A DNA stretch of 43,473 bases from the NCBI GenBank assembly GCA_964412905.1, contig CAYPQL010000004.1, positions 1-43,473 on the forward strand, written 5' to 3'. Below, piece after piece: positions 32,883-41,183 of the stretch. The position numbers were made by a program, and so were the translations under genes. The DNA comes from CAYPQL01 sp964412905 (GTDB lineage: Bacteria; Patescibacteriota; Minisyncoccia; JAHIHE01; JAGLIN01). How positions within the stretch are numbered: the first letter of the stretch is position 1; every line of letters begins with the position of its first letter. The notes under the pieces were generated by a model that had not been told where the DNA came from, did no database searches, and saw nothing but the letters and a program-made list of their open reading frames with translations.

Positions 32883-33572
32883 TTATTCCCACTCCTTCAC
32901 CTTCAATCCTTCTTCCGCCGCTTTTCTTTGGGCGGCTTGCTTGCTGATGCCTTCGCCTTCGGCGATTTTTTCGTCGTTCAGGAATACGCCGACCAAGAAA
33001 TGCTTGTCATGGTCAGGCCCCCATTCTTTGACGACCTTATAAACGGGAGTCGCTCCGACTTTTTCCTGCGCCTCTTCCTGGAATTTGCTTTTGGCGTCTT
33101 GATAAAGCTTGTCATTCAAAACATCGTCCATTTTGATCAAAAAATAATTTTCAATGAATTTTTTTGCCTTGTCATATCCCTGATCAAGATAGATTGAGCC
33201 GATCAGAGCTTCCAGCGCGTTGGCGATTATGTATTGGCGCGCGCGCCCCGTGTCGTTTGATTCTCCTCTGCTCATCAGCAAATACTCATCCAGTCCGATT
33301 TCTTCCGAGATTTTTGCCAGCATTTTTCGGTTCACCAGAGCCGCGCGGAAATTCGTCAGTTCCCCTTCCGGATTGGAAAATTTGTTATAAAGAAATTCCG
33401 TCGTAATAAGCTCCAAAACCGCGTCTCCCAAAAACTCCAGCCTTTCGTTGTGGTCAAGCTCAAAATCTTTATGCTCGTTCAAATAAGAACGATGCACCAG
33501 CGCTTGCCTCAGAAGATTTTTATTTTTAAATTTCACTTTGATTTTCTTTTCCAAGTCCGATATGTCTTGCAT
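32883..33572 (-). CDS. rnc: Ribonuclease III
   Basis: Cleaves double-stranded RNA, including rRNA precursors. The signature NERLEFLGDAVLELI (residues about 42-56) and the second acidic site ANALEALIGSIYLDQG are intact. The C-terminal double-stranded-RNA-binding domain ends with GEGISKQAAQRKAAEEGLK. Length 229 aa is normal. It is followed upstream (same strand) by nusB, rpmF and rnhB, a translation and RNA-processing neighbourhood. Confidence 0.97.
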   Translation of the reverse strand: MQDISDLEKKIKVKFKNKNLLRQALVHRSYLNEHKDFELDHNERLEFLGDAVLELITTEFLYNKFSNPEGELTNFRAALVNRKMLAKISEEIGLDEYLLMSRGESNDTGRARQYIIANALEALIGSIYLDQGYDKAKKFIENYFLIKMDDVLNDKLYQDAKSKFQEEAQEKVGATPVYKVVKEWGPDHDKHFLVGVFLNDEKIAEGEGISKQAAQRKAAEEGLKVKEWE

Positions 33573-33681
33573 AATTAAATGTTAGCATATTAAATATATT
33601 AACATTTAAACAAACTAAGATATTAATATAACAATCAGCTATAATTGCCATATTTATACATTAAAATGTTCAAATATTGTT

Positions 33682-34155
33682 TTATTTTTCGCTCTTTTTC
33701 TTCTCGCATATTTCTTTATACAAGCTCCCCAAAACCCCGTTGACAAATTTCCCGCTTGAAGTTCCGCCGAAAGATTTCGCGAGTTCAATCGCTTCGTTTA
33801 TCGCGACTCTCGGAGGAACATCCGTCCGCTTGCCGAACAGCAGTTCATAGATGCCGATTCTGAGAATGTTTCTGTCTATGATTGTCACTTGTCCGATCGG
33901 CCACTCGGGAGCAAGCCTTTGCATGGTGGCGTCTATGCTTTTCAGGTTTTGAAAAACCCCATTTGCCACATCGGCTATAAAATCGTCCTTTTCCATCCCG
34001 ACTCCGTATTCCGAAATATTATTTTTGACTATGAGATCAAGCTTCTTTTTATTAAACCTGTTTTCTTTTTTAACATCGCCAATAACAGAGCTTTGAAAAT
34101 CCCATTCATACAAGCTCTGCATTGTTATTGATCTGGATAGATGCCGATTGGACAT
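33682..34155 (-). CDS. nusB: Transcription antitermination protein NusB
   Basis: Helical RNA-binding protein that with NusE (S10) supports rRNA transcription. Family landmarks: N-terminal RHLSRSITMQSLYEWDF, IIDRNILRIGIYELLF, and VAINEAIELAKSFGGTSSGKFVNGVLGSL at the C-terminus. 157 aa, slightly long because of a short Lys/Ser-rich tail. It lies between rnc and rpmF. Confidence 0.95.
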   Translation of the reverse strand: MSNRHLSRSITMQSLYEWDFQSSVIGDVKKENRFNKKKLDLIVKNNISEYGVGMEKDDFIADVANGVFQNLKSIDATMQRLAPEWPIGQVTIIDRNILRIGIYELLFGKRTDVPPRVAINEAIELAKSFGGTSSGKFVNGVLGSLYKEICEKKKSEK

Positions 34156-34252
34156 AAAATAATAAATTGTTAAATAGTATTATATAGCGTTGTTATATTG
34201 CCACATATTACAATAGCGCGGCAATTTGACAATTAAAACGAGCAAAATAAAT

Positions 34253-34573
34253 TTATTGCTTTTCAATATTATTTTCCGGTTTTTCCGCTATTTCTTTTAT
34301 TTCTTTTTTAATTTCTTTTTCTTCCCGCTTGGCTTTTTTTACCTCTTCTTTTTCATTTATTTTTTCAACTTTTTTCCTGTCTTTCTTGGAAAGTTTTTTC
34401 AGGACATCAATGACTTTATTTTTTTTGTAATAACCGCAGCTGGCGCAGGCGTAATGAGGCCTAACCGGGCTTTGGCATTTTTCGCACTTTGTTAAAACCG
34501 CTTTTTCAAGAGCGTGGTGCGATCGCCTCTGATTTCTCCCCGCTTTCGTTTTTCTTTTTTTTGGATGTGGCAT
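34253..34573 (-). CDS. rpmF: 50S ribosomal protein L32 with charged C-terminal tail
   Basis: The conserved start MPHPKKRKTKAGRNQRRSHH fixes the ATG at 34573. Zinc ligands lie in CEKCQSPVRPHYACASCGYY. The core of about 60 residues is followed by some 45 residues of Lys, Glu and Ile (KKDRKKVEKINEKEEVKKAK and on), an extension similar in character to that of S16 here. The region before the start is filled by an aaagttaaaggtt repeat. Confidence 0.95.
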   Translation of the reverse strand: MPHPKKRKTKAGRNQRRSHHALEKAVLTKCEKCQSPVRPHYACASCGYYKKNKVIDVLKKLSKKDRKKVEKINEKEEVKKAKREEKEIKKEIKEIAEKPENNIEKQ

Positions 34574-34674
34574 AATATTAGTTATAAAGTTAAAGGTTTG
34601 TAAAGTTAAACTTATGTCTATAATTATTTTACAGTAATTTGATTTATATTGCAAGGTTCGTAAAATCCATTTTT

Positions 34675-35319
34675 TCAAACTATCTTAAGCTTGGATAAAA
34701 TTTTTAAAATCGGCTTAAAAGATTTTCTGTGTATTTTGCAAGGCCCCAGTTTTCTGATCATTTCCATATGAAATTTTGTTCCATAGCCTTTATGCGCCGC
34801 GAATCCATATCCCGGATAAACCTTGTCAAAATCCGATAAAATTCTGTCTCTGGTCACTTTGGCGATGATTGAGGCCGCGCTCACCGAAAAGACAAATTGA
34901 TCCGCTTTGGGAATCGCGATCTGGCTTGCCGGAAAATCGTCAATCGTGTTTATGCCGTCAATCAGCAAGAAGTCCGGCGCATTTTTTAATTTCTCCAGCG
35001 CTTTTCTCATTGCCAGCTTCGTCGCCTGCAATATGTTTATCTTATCAATAATTTCTTCCGAAACATCATAAGCCGCCCAGTCGCAAGATTGTTCAGTGAT
35101 TAATTCATAAAAATATTCCCGCTTTTTAAATGACAGCATCTTTGAATCCCTTACTCCCTTTTTGATCAATTCTTTTATCGCTTTGCCGTTTAAAAAAACA
35201 ACCGCCGCCGCCACGACAGGACCCGCCAAAGGACCGCGCCCTGCTTCATCAACTCCCGCGATATACTTGTATCCTTTTTTCATTAATTTTTCCTCCCTCG
35301 AAAAATCCGGAGTTATCAT
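34675..35319 (-). CDS. rnhB: Ribonuclease HII
   Basis: Removes RNA from RNA-DNA hybrids and misincorporated ribonucleotides. Catalytic motif IAGVDEAGRGPLAGPVVAAAV near the N-terminus; VRDSKMLSFKKREYFYELI, DGINTIDDFPASQIAIPKAD, VSAASIIAKVTRDR and YPGYGFAAHKGYGTKFH follow. The ATG at 35319 (MITPDFSREEKLMKKGY) gives 214 aa, the usual size; a longer frame exists but is unsupported. Confidence 0.95.
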   Translation of the reverse strand: MITPDFSREEKLMKKGYKYIAGVDEAGRGPLAGPVVAAAVVFLNGKAIKELIKKGVRDSKMLSFKKREYFYELITEQSCDWAAYDVSEEIIDKINILQATKLAMRKALEKLKNAPDFLLIDGINTIDDFPASQIAIPKADQFVFSVSAASIIAKVTRDRILSDFDKVYPGYGFAAHKGYGTKFHMEMIRKLGPCKIHRKSFKPILKILSKLKIV

Positions 35320-35892
35320 AGCTTTTTTCCCTTTCAACCCTCCTTCTGATTTTAAACGAATAAATATCCTAAGATCTTTAAATCTAGCTTTATTCAAGCG
35401 ATAAACAAGAAAATGAGGTAAAATGAATTAAGCAAACAATAAAAATTCCCACGCATTGAAATGCAGCTTTGTTTATTATAGTTTCATATATCTTTTTGTC
35501 AATGGCGTTTATATATTTATCGTTTTTATATTTATCCGCGTTATCAAAAAACAGTATGATATTACCTAATATCATACTGTTTTGGTTTTTGCGGGTTTAG
35601 ATAAAAAACAAAAAAACTAGACACCGCGGCATTGTTTTTATTTTGTAACTCAAACCGTCCTTTCTTTGGCGGGATTGGAAAGCTGTGCCAATTTCATTGG
35701 CGCGCCACCTTTTTAATTTCAATTACATTTATTTTCGCACTCAAACAATCTTCATATTATCATCCTTGTTGGTATCAAGGCATTTTTGGACGCAGGACTA
35801 GCAATCCGTAAATTGAGGATTTTGTAACGGAATATATTTTTTATAAAATATTATCAACAAAAAAATTCATCAAGGGCGACTAACAACTGCAA
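35320..35892. other. Gene-poor stretch between rnhB and the Cys-rich protein gene
   Basis: About 570 bases without a convincing gene. It contains one strong hairpin terminator (35548-35583). A 61-codon frame at 35390-35575 has no ribosome-binding site and runs across that hairpin. The part from 35640 to 35880 has mixed composition but no ORF, tRNA or repeat that I can identify. Confidence 0.6.
35548..35583. terminator. Strong hairpin terminator
   Basis: A perfect 16-bp stem (aaaACAGTATGATATT with its complement, loop ACCT) with a six-T run on the - strand and a T-rich end on the + strand. It probably ends the - strand transcript of the Cys-rich protein gene about 310 bases upstream. Confidence 0.8.
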
Positions 35893-36672
35893 TTATTGAA
35901 GGTATTTTCCCTCATAAAATTGCGGGAGTTGGCATTGTACAAAACTAACACAGTCATTGGGTGTTTTGATATCAGTGGCATTAATACATTTAATTATCTT
36001 TTTAGACCAAGTGGGGCATTCTTCCATACAAGTAGCATAAGCGTCATTTAAATCAGCGGGGGTAACGTCCTCGGTGTAAGAAGCGCAATGCTTATGCCTT
36101 TGGCAAGCATCGCTACATTTATCGGAAATTACTTTTTTAGCCGGTTCTTTGGTTTCTTCTTGGCACAATGCTTTCAACGCCTCTAAAATATTTTTTATTT
36201 TTCGCTCGATCTCTTCCATTTGAAAGATAGGTTCATTTGGATCAATAACATTTATTTTATCTATGTCCAGAAGTTCTGGCACATTTGATGTCAACTCTGG
36301 TATTTCAGTACCTGGACGGCTGGGATTAAGTTCCAGCATTTCCGGAATATACTCAACTGATTCACCATCAATATTGGGTAATTCTGGCACATTATCAAGC
36401 CAATTTTTCTTCCTCTCAGACAAATCAGCTAGGTTATTTTCCATTTCTTGTATCTTTTTGTTGATATCTTCTTTATTGTCACAATCAGCGCCGATAAACA
36501 TTTGGAATCGTTCCGCCTCAGCCAATAAATCTTTATAGTCCGCCACAATATTTTCCGGACTGTCAATTTTTTTCTGTCTTGAATCGGACAAGTAATCAGA
36601 AATAAAATAACTAGACACGCCCAAAACAATCACTGCCAAAGCGCCGATTGCTACTTTTTGTATGATACTCAT
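35893..36672 (-). CDS. Membrane-anchored protein with Cys-rich C-terminal domain, unknown
   Basis: 259 aa. Residues about 7-27 (VAIGALAVIVLGVSSYFISDY) form a single N-terminal anchor, so the rest is probably outside the cell. A coiled-coil-like part (about 40-95) leads to a Pro/Glu-rich linker with VPELPNIDG and VPELLDIDK repeats. The last ~75 residues hold at least eight Cys in pairs (CSDACQRHKHC, CMEEC, KCI, NDC, VQC), suggesting a disulfide-stabilised domain. No family recognised. It may be a surface protein used in host contact, which is speculation from the architecture. Confidence 0.8.
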   Translation of the reverse strand: MSIIQKVAIGALAVIVLGVSSYFISDYLSDSRQKKIDSPENIVADYKDLLAEAERFQMFIGADCDNKEDINKKIQEMENNLADLSERKKNWLDNVPELPNIDGESVEYIPEMLELNPSRPGTEIPELTSNVPELLDIDKINVIDPNEPIFQMEEIERKIKNILEALKALCQEETKEPAKKVISDKCSDACQRHKHCASYTEDVTPADLNDAYATCMEECPTWSKKIIKCINATDIKTPNDCVSFVQCQLPQFYEGKYLQ

Positions 36673-36708
36673 AGTAATTATAGTTAATGATTTACTTTAT
36701 CTTAATTT

Positions 36709-36840
36709 TTAATTAATAATATCAATTATTGATTGGCGCGCCAATTCCTGTGCTTGATTTTTCAAAAGCTGATCATCTTGCGACTTCAACCGCTCGTCTT
36801 TTTTCAATAAATCTACAAGCTGTTCAAAAATATTTTTCAT
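36709..36840 (-). CDS. 43-aa ORF resembling the N-terminus of type III Mod methyltransferases
   Basis: Encodes MKNIFEQLVDLLKKDERLKS and 23 more residues (QLLKNQAQELA...). The spacing of LLKKDER, QLLKN and ELA resembles the first 40 residues of type III Mod DNA methyltransferases (LL..DERF......LLKNKV.ELA), from memory. It may be a leftover of such a gene or an independent helical mini-protein. No ribosome-binding site is evident. It lies just upstream of the Cys-rich protein gene, on the same strand. Confidence 0.45.
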   Translation of the reverse strand: MKNIFEQLVDLLKKDERLKSQDDQLLKNQAQELARQSIIDIIN

Positions 36841-36964
36841 AATTTTTTATCTCATTAAATTATCTAAACCAGCCTCAAAACCCCTTCGCCGATTTTCCGC
36901 TTCTCAACTATTTTCAGTATAAGCTATTTCAGACATTTTATCAACATGAGAGGAATTTGTTTGT

Positions 36965-36993
36965 TTGACCAAACCGTTTTTCCTTGATAGAAT
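36965..36993 (+). promoter_or_regulatory. Sigma-70-type promoter
   Basis: TTGACC (36965-36970), 17-base spacer, TAGAAT (36988-36993), about 30 bases upstream of the 37025 ATG. Confidence 0.65.
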
Positions 36994-37024
36994 AAAATTG
37001 GTTTAAAAAAATAATTCAAATAAA

Positions 37025-37384
37025 ATGAACGAACAAAATAAGAAGAATGTCAGAGAAACAATTGTCATAAGAACATTAAAACATGTTTCTTTTTTAGTGT
37101 CATTCGCGGTTATAGTGCTTTTAATTTACCATTTTATATACGCATATACTCCCTATTTGAAAAATACTTTTTATGGATATGCCAATTTTGAAGATTTTCT
37201 CTATCAATTTCCCTACGAAACGCAAAATCCTTTGATTATGAGTATATTCGGAAATCTCAGAGTATTTTTTCTGGCGGACTCGTTTTTCATAATAGCGGGA
37301 ATAATACTTGTTTTAAGCATAAAGTCGGGGCTTCTTCTCAATAAACTGATTAAGCCTTATTTGGAAAATAAAAAAGAGAGGTAA
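37025..37384 (+). CDS. Two-span membrane protein, unknown
   Basis: 119 aa with two hydrophobic spans (VSFLVSFAVIVLLIYHFIYAY and FLADSFFIIAGIILVLSIKSG) enclosing an aromatic-rich loop (YTPYLKNTFYGYANFEDFLYQF). Lys/Asn-rich ends suggest both termini are cytoplasmic. A good promoter lies directly upstream. No family recognised. Confidence 0.7.
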   Translation: MNEQNKKNVRETIVIRTLKHVSFLVSFAVIVLLIYHFIYAYTPYLKNTFYGYANFEDFLYQFPYETQNPLIMSIFGNLRVFFLADSFFIIAGIILVLSIKSGLLLNKLIKPYLENKKER

Positions 37385-37399
37385 AAAAGTAAACCTCTC
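37370..37399 (-). terminator. Terminator of the exported-protein gene
   Basis: GAGAGGT and ACCTCTC form a 7-bp stem, followed on the - strand by six T. It overlaps the 3' end of the + strand membrane gene. Confidence 0.8.
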
Positions 37400-37407
37400 A
37401 AAAATTT

Positions 37408-37860
37408 TTATATTCTGCCGTAAAATGGCTTCTCCCAAACCTCAAGGTCTTTATAGTGATATTGGATATGCACTATTTGTTTACCCCATTGAGCATGGTA
37501 TAGAATTTCTGTGGACACCGAAATCCACGATCTATCTTTATGCCATTCTGGTTGAGTGCCAATATAGTTTGTTGCCATACTTGCGACATAGCCATATTGA
37601 CTGCTTGTTGCAATCATGCTTTTTCCAAGCGGTGTTAGATAAAGTCTTACGCCATATCTATTTGGTCCTGTGCTATATATTGTGTCATATTCAATCCTTT
37701 CGACATATCTATTTAGCGGTAATCCCAGGTCGTCCTTATAATACTGCACCGCTGAATGACCGCCAAAGTCATTGTATGTCTTTGCCTCAACTGGTGGCAT
37801 TACAAGCAATGCTACTGCTACGATGAGCAATATTGCCACAAGCATTCCATTCTTTTTCAT
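37408..37860 (-). CDS. Exported protein, unknown function
   Basis: 150 aa. A clear signal peptide, MKKNGMLVAILLIVAVALLV followed by MPPVEA, with a likely cleavage site after AxA-like VEA (about residue 26). The mature part is rich in Tyr, His and Trp (YYKDDLGLPLNRYVERIEYD, WHKDRSWISVSTEILYHAQWG), has no Cys and looks beta-rich. A strong ribosome-binding site (caggaggaattt) precedes the ATG and lies within a 23-codon upstream ORF. No family recognised. Confidence 0.8.
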   Translation of the reverse strand: MKKNGMLVAILLIVAVALLVMPPVEAKTYNDFGGHSAVQYYKDDLGLPLNRYVERIEYDTIYSTGPNRYGVRLYLTPLGKSMIATSSQYGYVASMATNYIGTQPEWHKDRSWISVSTEILYHAQWGKQIVHIQYHYKDLEVWEKPFYGRI

Positions 37861-37932
37861 TCAAATTCCTCCTGTTTCGTTTTTGATTTTCCCTATGCTA
37901 TCCGTTTTTTGGCTTGTGTGATTTTCACACAT
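37861..37932 (-). CDS. 23-aa leader ORF abutting the exported-protein gene
   Basis: MCENHTSQKTDSIGKIKNET and three more residues; the stop TGA touches the ATG of the next gene. It has its own ribosome-binding site (cggaggaaaaaat). The next gene's AGGAGG lies inside its last Gly-Gly codons, so translation through it would affect start of the downstream gene. Probably a coupling or regulatory leader peptide. Confidence 0.5.
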   Translation of the reverse strand: MCENHTSQKTDSIGKIKNETGGI

Positions 37933-37986
37933 ATTTTTTCCTCCGATTTATTTTCTGTCCTTCCGCGCTTATATTCTTGCGCATCT

Positions 37987-38101
37987 GCAAGCTTTGGCTT
38001 GCTCTTTTTATTTTAGCTTTCTTTTAAAGAACAATTACATTTTATCTCCCTCCTTTTATAAACACATAATAGCAAAAAAAAAACAGGCTTTGTCAATAGC
38101 G
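37987..38101 (-). promoter_or_regulatory. Leader and promoter region of the exported-protein gene
   Basis: On the - strand: TTGACA and TATTAT, 19 bases apart with a ten-T tract between, then a very strong ribosome-binding site (aaaggagggag) in front of ATG TAA (38035-38040), a start codon directly followed by a stop. A GCAAGC/GCTTGC hairpin (37987-38002) follows, then the 23-aa ORF. The gap from 37861 to 38248 is thus mostly mRNA leader; the rest (38100-38248) is AT-rich repeat. Confidence 0.5.
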
Positions 38102-38248
38102 CTGTTTTTTCGTATTTTTATTTTTTCGCGTCTCGCGTCTATGCTTTATAACTTTATAATCTTTCAACTTTACAAACTCTTTTGAAAATTTGCTTTTTGC
38201 TCTTTATAAATATATAATAAATATTGAAATTCCTTAACGATAAAAAAT

Positions 38249-39124
38249 ATGCTCAAGAAATTTATTGCATTTATATTCTTTCTTTTTGCCTTGATCTGGT
38301 TTTCATTTTTTGCCATAAAAAATAATTTGCTTGACCACGGGCTGGAGCGGCTTCCTGAAATTGAAAAGTCGTTTACGGACGGCCTGATGGATATTGAAAA
38401 GAAAATATACAATCCCCCTCCTCTTGTCGGCAAAGAAAATATCCCCAATTCATTTCTGACGAAAGCGGGGGTTCTGAAATGGACGAATATTCAAAGAGAT
38501 GAAACCGAGTCGCTTCCTCCTCTTCTCTGGAACAGCGGGCTTGACGAGATTGCCATGGAACGGCTGGAAGATATGTTTGAAAAGCAATATTTTGAACATA
38601 TTTCTCTGGACGGAATCGGGGCTTCCGATATCGCCAAAAAAATCGGCTATGAATTTATTTCCATAGGCGAAAATATCGCGCTGGGAAATTTCAAGGATGA
38701 TCAGGCTCTCACGCAGGCATGGATGGACAGTCCGGGACACAGGGCGAATATTCTCAATGACAGTTATATGGAAATCGGGATAGCCGTGAAAAAGGGATTT
38801 TATGAAAATCAAGAGACATGGATCGGCGTTCAGATTTTCGCGCGGCCGCTGTCCGCCTGTCCCAAGCCCGATCAAGCTTTAAAAGCCGAAATAGAAAAAA
38901 CCCAAAGTCAAATGACAATTCTTGAAAATGAAGCGGCCGCTGCGCGGAAGGAGCTTGAGAAAATAAATCCCGGAAATAAAAAAGATGTAGAAATATATAA
39001 TCAAAAAGTTGATGAATATAATCTACTTATAAAAGAAATTAATGGTCTTATAAAAAAACAAAAAAACCTGATATCGGAATATAATAATCAGGTTGATTCG
39101 CAAAATGAATGCATTCGGGAATGA
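38249..39124 (+). CDS. Membrane-anchored CAP (SCP/PR1)-domain protein
   Basis: 291 aa. N-terminal anchor or signal (KFIAFIFFLFALIWFSFFAI). The CAP domain spans about residues 75-210 with LLWNSGLDEIAMERLEDMFE, YFEHISLDG, SIGENIALGNF and AWMDSPGHRANILND, the last being the family signature. The C-terminal 80 residues are a Lys/Glu-rich coiled coil. CAP proteins are secreted; bacterial ones have mostly unknown roles. The anchor plus coiled coil suggests a cell-surface protein. Confidence 0.9.
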   Translation: MLKKFIAFIFFLFALIWFSFFAIKNNLLDHGLERLPEIEKSFTDGLMDIEKKIYNPPPLVGKENIPNSFLTKAGVLKWTNIQRDETESLPPLLWNSGLDEIAMERLEDMFEKQYFEHISLDGIGASDIAKKIGYEFISIGENIALGNFKDDQALTQAWMDSPGHRANILNDSYMEIGIAVKKGFYENQETWIGVQIFARPLSACPKPDQALKAEIEKTQSQMTILENEAAAARKELEKINPGNKKDVEIYNQKVDEYNLLIKEINGLIKKQKNLISEYNNQVDSQNECIRE

Positions 39125-39142
39125 GTTTAAGAAGTTTGTAAT

Positions 39143-40927
39143 TTATCTTCTCGCCCTTACTCTTTCATTATCGGTCAAAAGTTTTTTGCGGAGGCGGATG
39201 CTTTTGGGCGTGATTTCCAGATACTCGTCTTCCGCCATAATTTCCATTCCGCGCTCCAGCGTAATTTCAATCGGCGGAATAAGCTTCAAGCTTTCATCCG
39301 TTCCGGAAGCGCGCATATTCGTCAATTTCTTCCCTTTAATCGGATTAACCGCCAAGTCTTTTCCCTTGGAAGCGTTGCCGATCACCATTCCTTCATACAC
39401 TTCAATGTTAGGATGAATATAAAGTTCTCCTCTGTCTTGTAAATAATAAAGCGCGTAGCCAAGCGCTTTGCCAGGCAGCATTGAAATCATTGAGCCTAAA
39501 TGCCGTTTTTTAATTTCCCCGACACACTCCTTAAAGCCCGTTACGCGCGAGCATAAAATTCCTTCTCCTTTCGTGTCTATCACAAATTCTCCCCTGTAGC
39601 CCAAAATTCCGCGAGTCGGCGCCTCAAAAACAATTCTGACATTCCCGTTTTCCGATTTCATTTCAATCATATTTCCTTTGCGCTTGGACATTTTTTCAAT
39701 CACCGTTCCCGAGAATTCTTCCGGCACATCAATCGTCACTTCCTCAAACGGCTCCAATTTTTTCCCGTTTTCCTCTTTTATAATTACGCTGGGCTGTGAA
39801 ATTTGAAGTTCGTATCCTTGCCGCCTCATATTTTCCAGAAGGATCGCGATGTGCATTTCCCCTCGCCCATAAACTTTGAAACAGTCCGTTGTCAAAAAAT
39901 CAACTTTCAATCCGACATTCACTTCCAGCTCTCTTTCCAGTCTTTCCCTGATCTGGCGGATCGTGACGAATTTTCCTTCTTTGCCCGCGAACGGGGAATT
40001 GTTGACCAGAAAATTGACGGATATCGTGGGCTCGTCAATGGTAATTTCGTGAAGCGGTTCCTGATTTTCATTCGCGCAGATTGTTTCTCCAATATAAATA
40101 TCGCTGATTCCGGCAAGCAAAACAATGTCACCCGCAACAGCTTCCGCGACTTCCTTTTTTTCCAATCCTTCAAAAGCGCAAATCTTGGTGATTGACGCGC
40201 CGCGGGTTTCTCCCGACGGTTTTTTAACGATAACCTTGTCTCCTTTTTTGATAATTCCTTCATAAATTCTGCCAACCGCGAGCCTTCCCATAAAATCATC
40301 ATAGGCAAGATTGAAAGGCTGAATCCTGAACGGCGCCGAAGTGTCCGATTTTGCCGGAGGAATTTTTTCCAAAATTACATCTAGGAGAGGGGTAAGGTCT
40401 TTTGACTCATCGTTAATATTTTTTTTGGCGATACCCTCGCGGCCAATCGCGTAGACCGTCGTAAAATCCAATTGCTCGTCGTTTGCCCCCAAATCCATAA
40501 AAAGCTCCAGAACTTTATCGTGGGCGATTTCAATATTCGCGGCGGGCTTGTCAATTTTATTAAGAACTACAATCGGTTTCAGCCCCAGCTCCAAAGATTT
40601 TTTGAGCACGAATTTTGTCTGCGGCATCGGGCCTTCTTGCGCGTCAACAATCAAAAGAACGCTGTCAATTGACCGCAAGACTCGCTCCACTTCCGATCCG
40701 AAATCAGCGTGTCCGGGAGTGTCCACGATATTTATTTTTGTTCCTTTATAAAAAATTGAACAGTTTTTGGAATAGATTGTAATTCCCCGCTCCAATTCCA
40801 AAGCGTCGCTGTCCATGCTTGTCGTATCGTCTTCTTTAACCATTCCCGTCTGGCGCATCAGCGCATCCGTCAAAGTTGTTTTTCCATGATCAACATGAGC
40901 GATAATCGCAATATTTCTGATTTCCAT
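39143..40927 (-). CDS. typA: Ribosome-associated GTPase TypA/BipA
   Basis: EF-G-like GTPase involved in ribosome assembly and stress response. G1 AHVDHGKTTLTDAL, G2 region with RGITIYSKN, G3 DTPGHADFGSE, G4 NKIDKP, then beta-barrel domain II, EF-G-like domains III and V, and the TypA-specific C-terminus (EITLERGMEIMAEDEYLEITPKSIRLRK). 594 aa, full length. No repeat insertion is visible. Confidence 0.97.
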   Translation of the reverse strand: MEIRNIAIIAHVDHGKTTLTDALMRQTGMVKEDDTTSMDSDALELERGITIYSKNCSIFYKGTKINIVDTPGHADFGSEVERVLRSIDSVLLIVDAQEGPMPQTKFVLKKSLELGLKPIVVLNKIDKPAANIEIAHDKVLELFMDLGANDEQLDFTTVYAIGREGIAKKNINDESKDLTPLLDVILEKIPPAKSDTSAPFRIQPFNLAYDDFMGRLAVGRIYEGIIKKGDKVIVKKPSGETRGASITKICAFEGLEKKEVAEAVAGDIVLLAGISDIYIGETICANENQEPLHEITIDEPTISVNFLVNNSPFAGKEGKFVTIRQIRERLERELEVNVGLKVDFLTTDCFKVYGRGEMHIAILLENMRRQGYELQISQPSVIIKEENGKKLEPFEEVTIDVPEEFSGTVIEKMSKRKGNMIEMKSENGNVRIVFEAPTRGILGYRGEFVIDTKGEGILCSRVTGFKECVGEIKKRHLGSMISMLPGKALGYALYYLQDRGELYIHPNIEVYEGMVIGNASKGKDLAVNPIKGKKLTNMRASGTDESLKLIPPIEITLERGMEIMAEDEYLEITPKSIRLRKKLLTDNERVRARR

Positions 40928-41183
40928 AATGATATTTCTTTAGTAATAAAAATTCTTAATTTATAGCAATAGGAACTTTAATGCTTGCATCTGGGAATTT
41001 AGTTTTGAGTATTTTGAATATTCAGAACTAAATTTCTAAATACATAAATGAACTATTGATTTTCGTCAAAATAAAAAGGCGGATGAAATTTTCATCCATT
41101 TTTTTTAGCTGACCGTATTCACGCATATTATCACAAAAGAAGAAAAAGTCAATGGCAATTTTGTTTTTCATTTCTTCAAATTA

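Noticed and set aside
35390..35575. 61-codon - strand frame between rnhB and the Cys-rich gene
   Set aside because: No ribosome-binding site; it runs through a strong terminator hairpin and has biased low-complexity composition.
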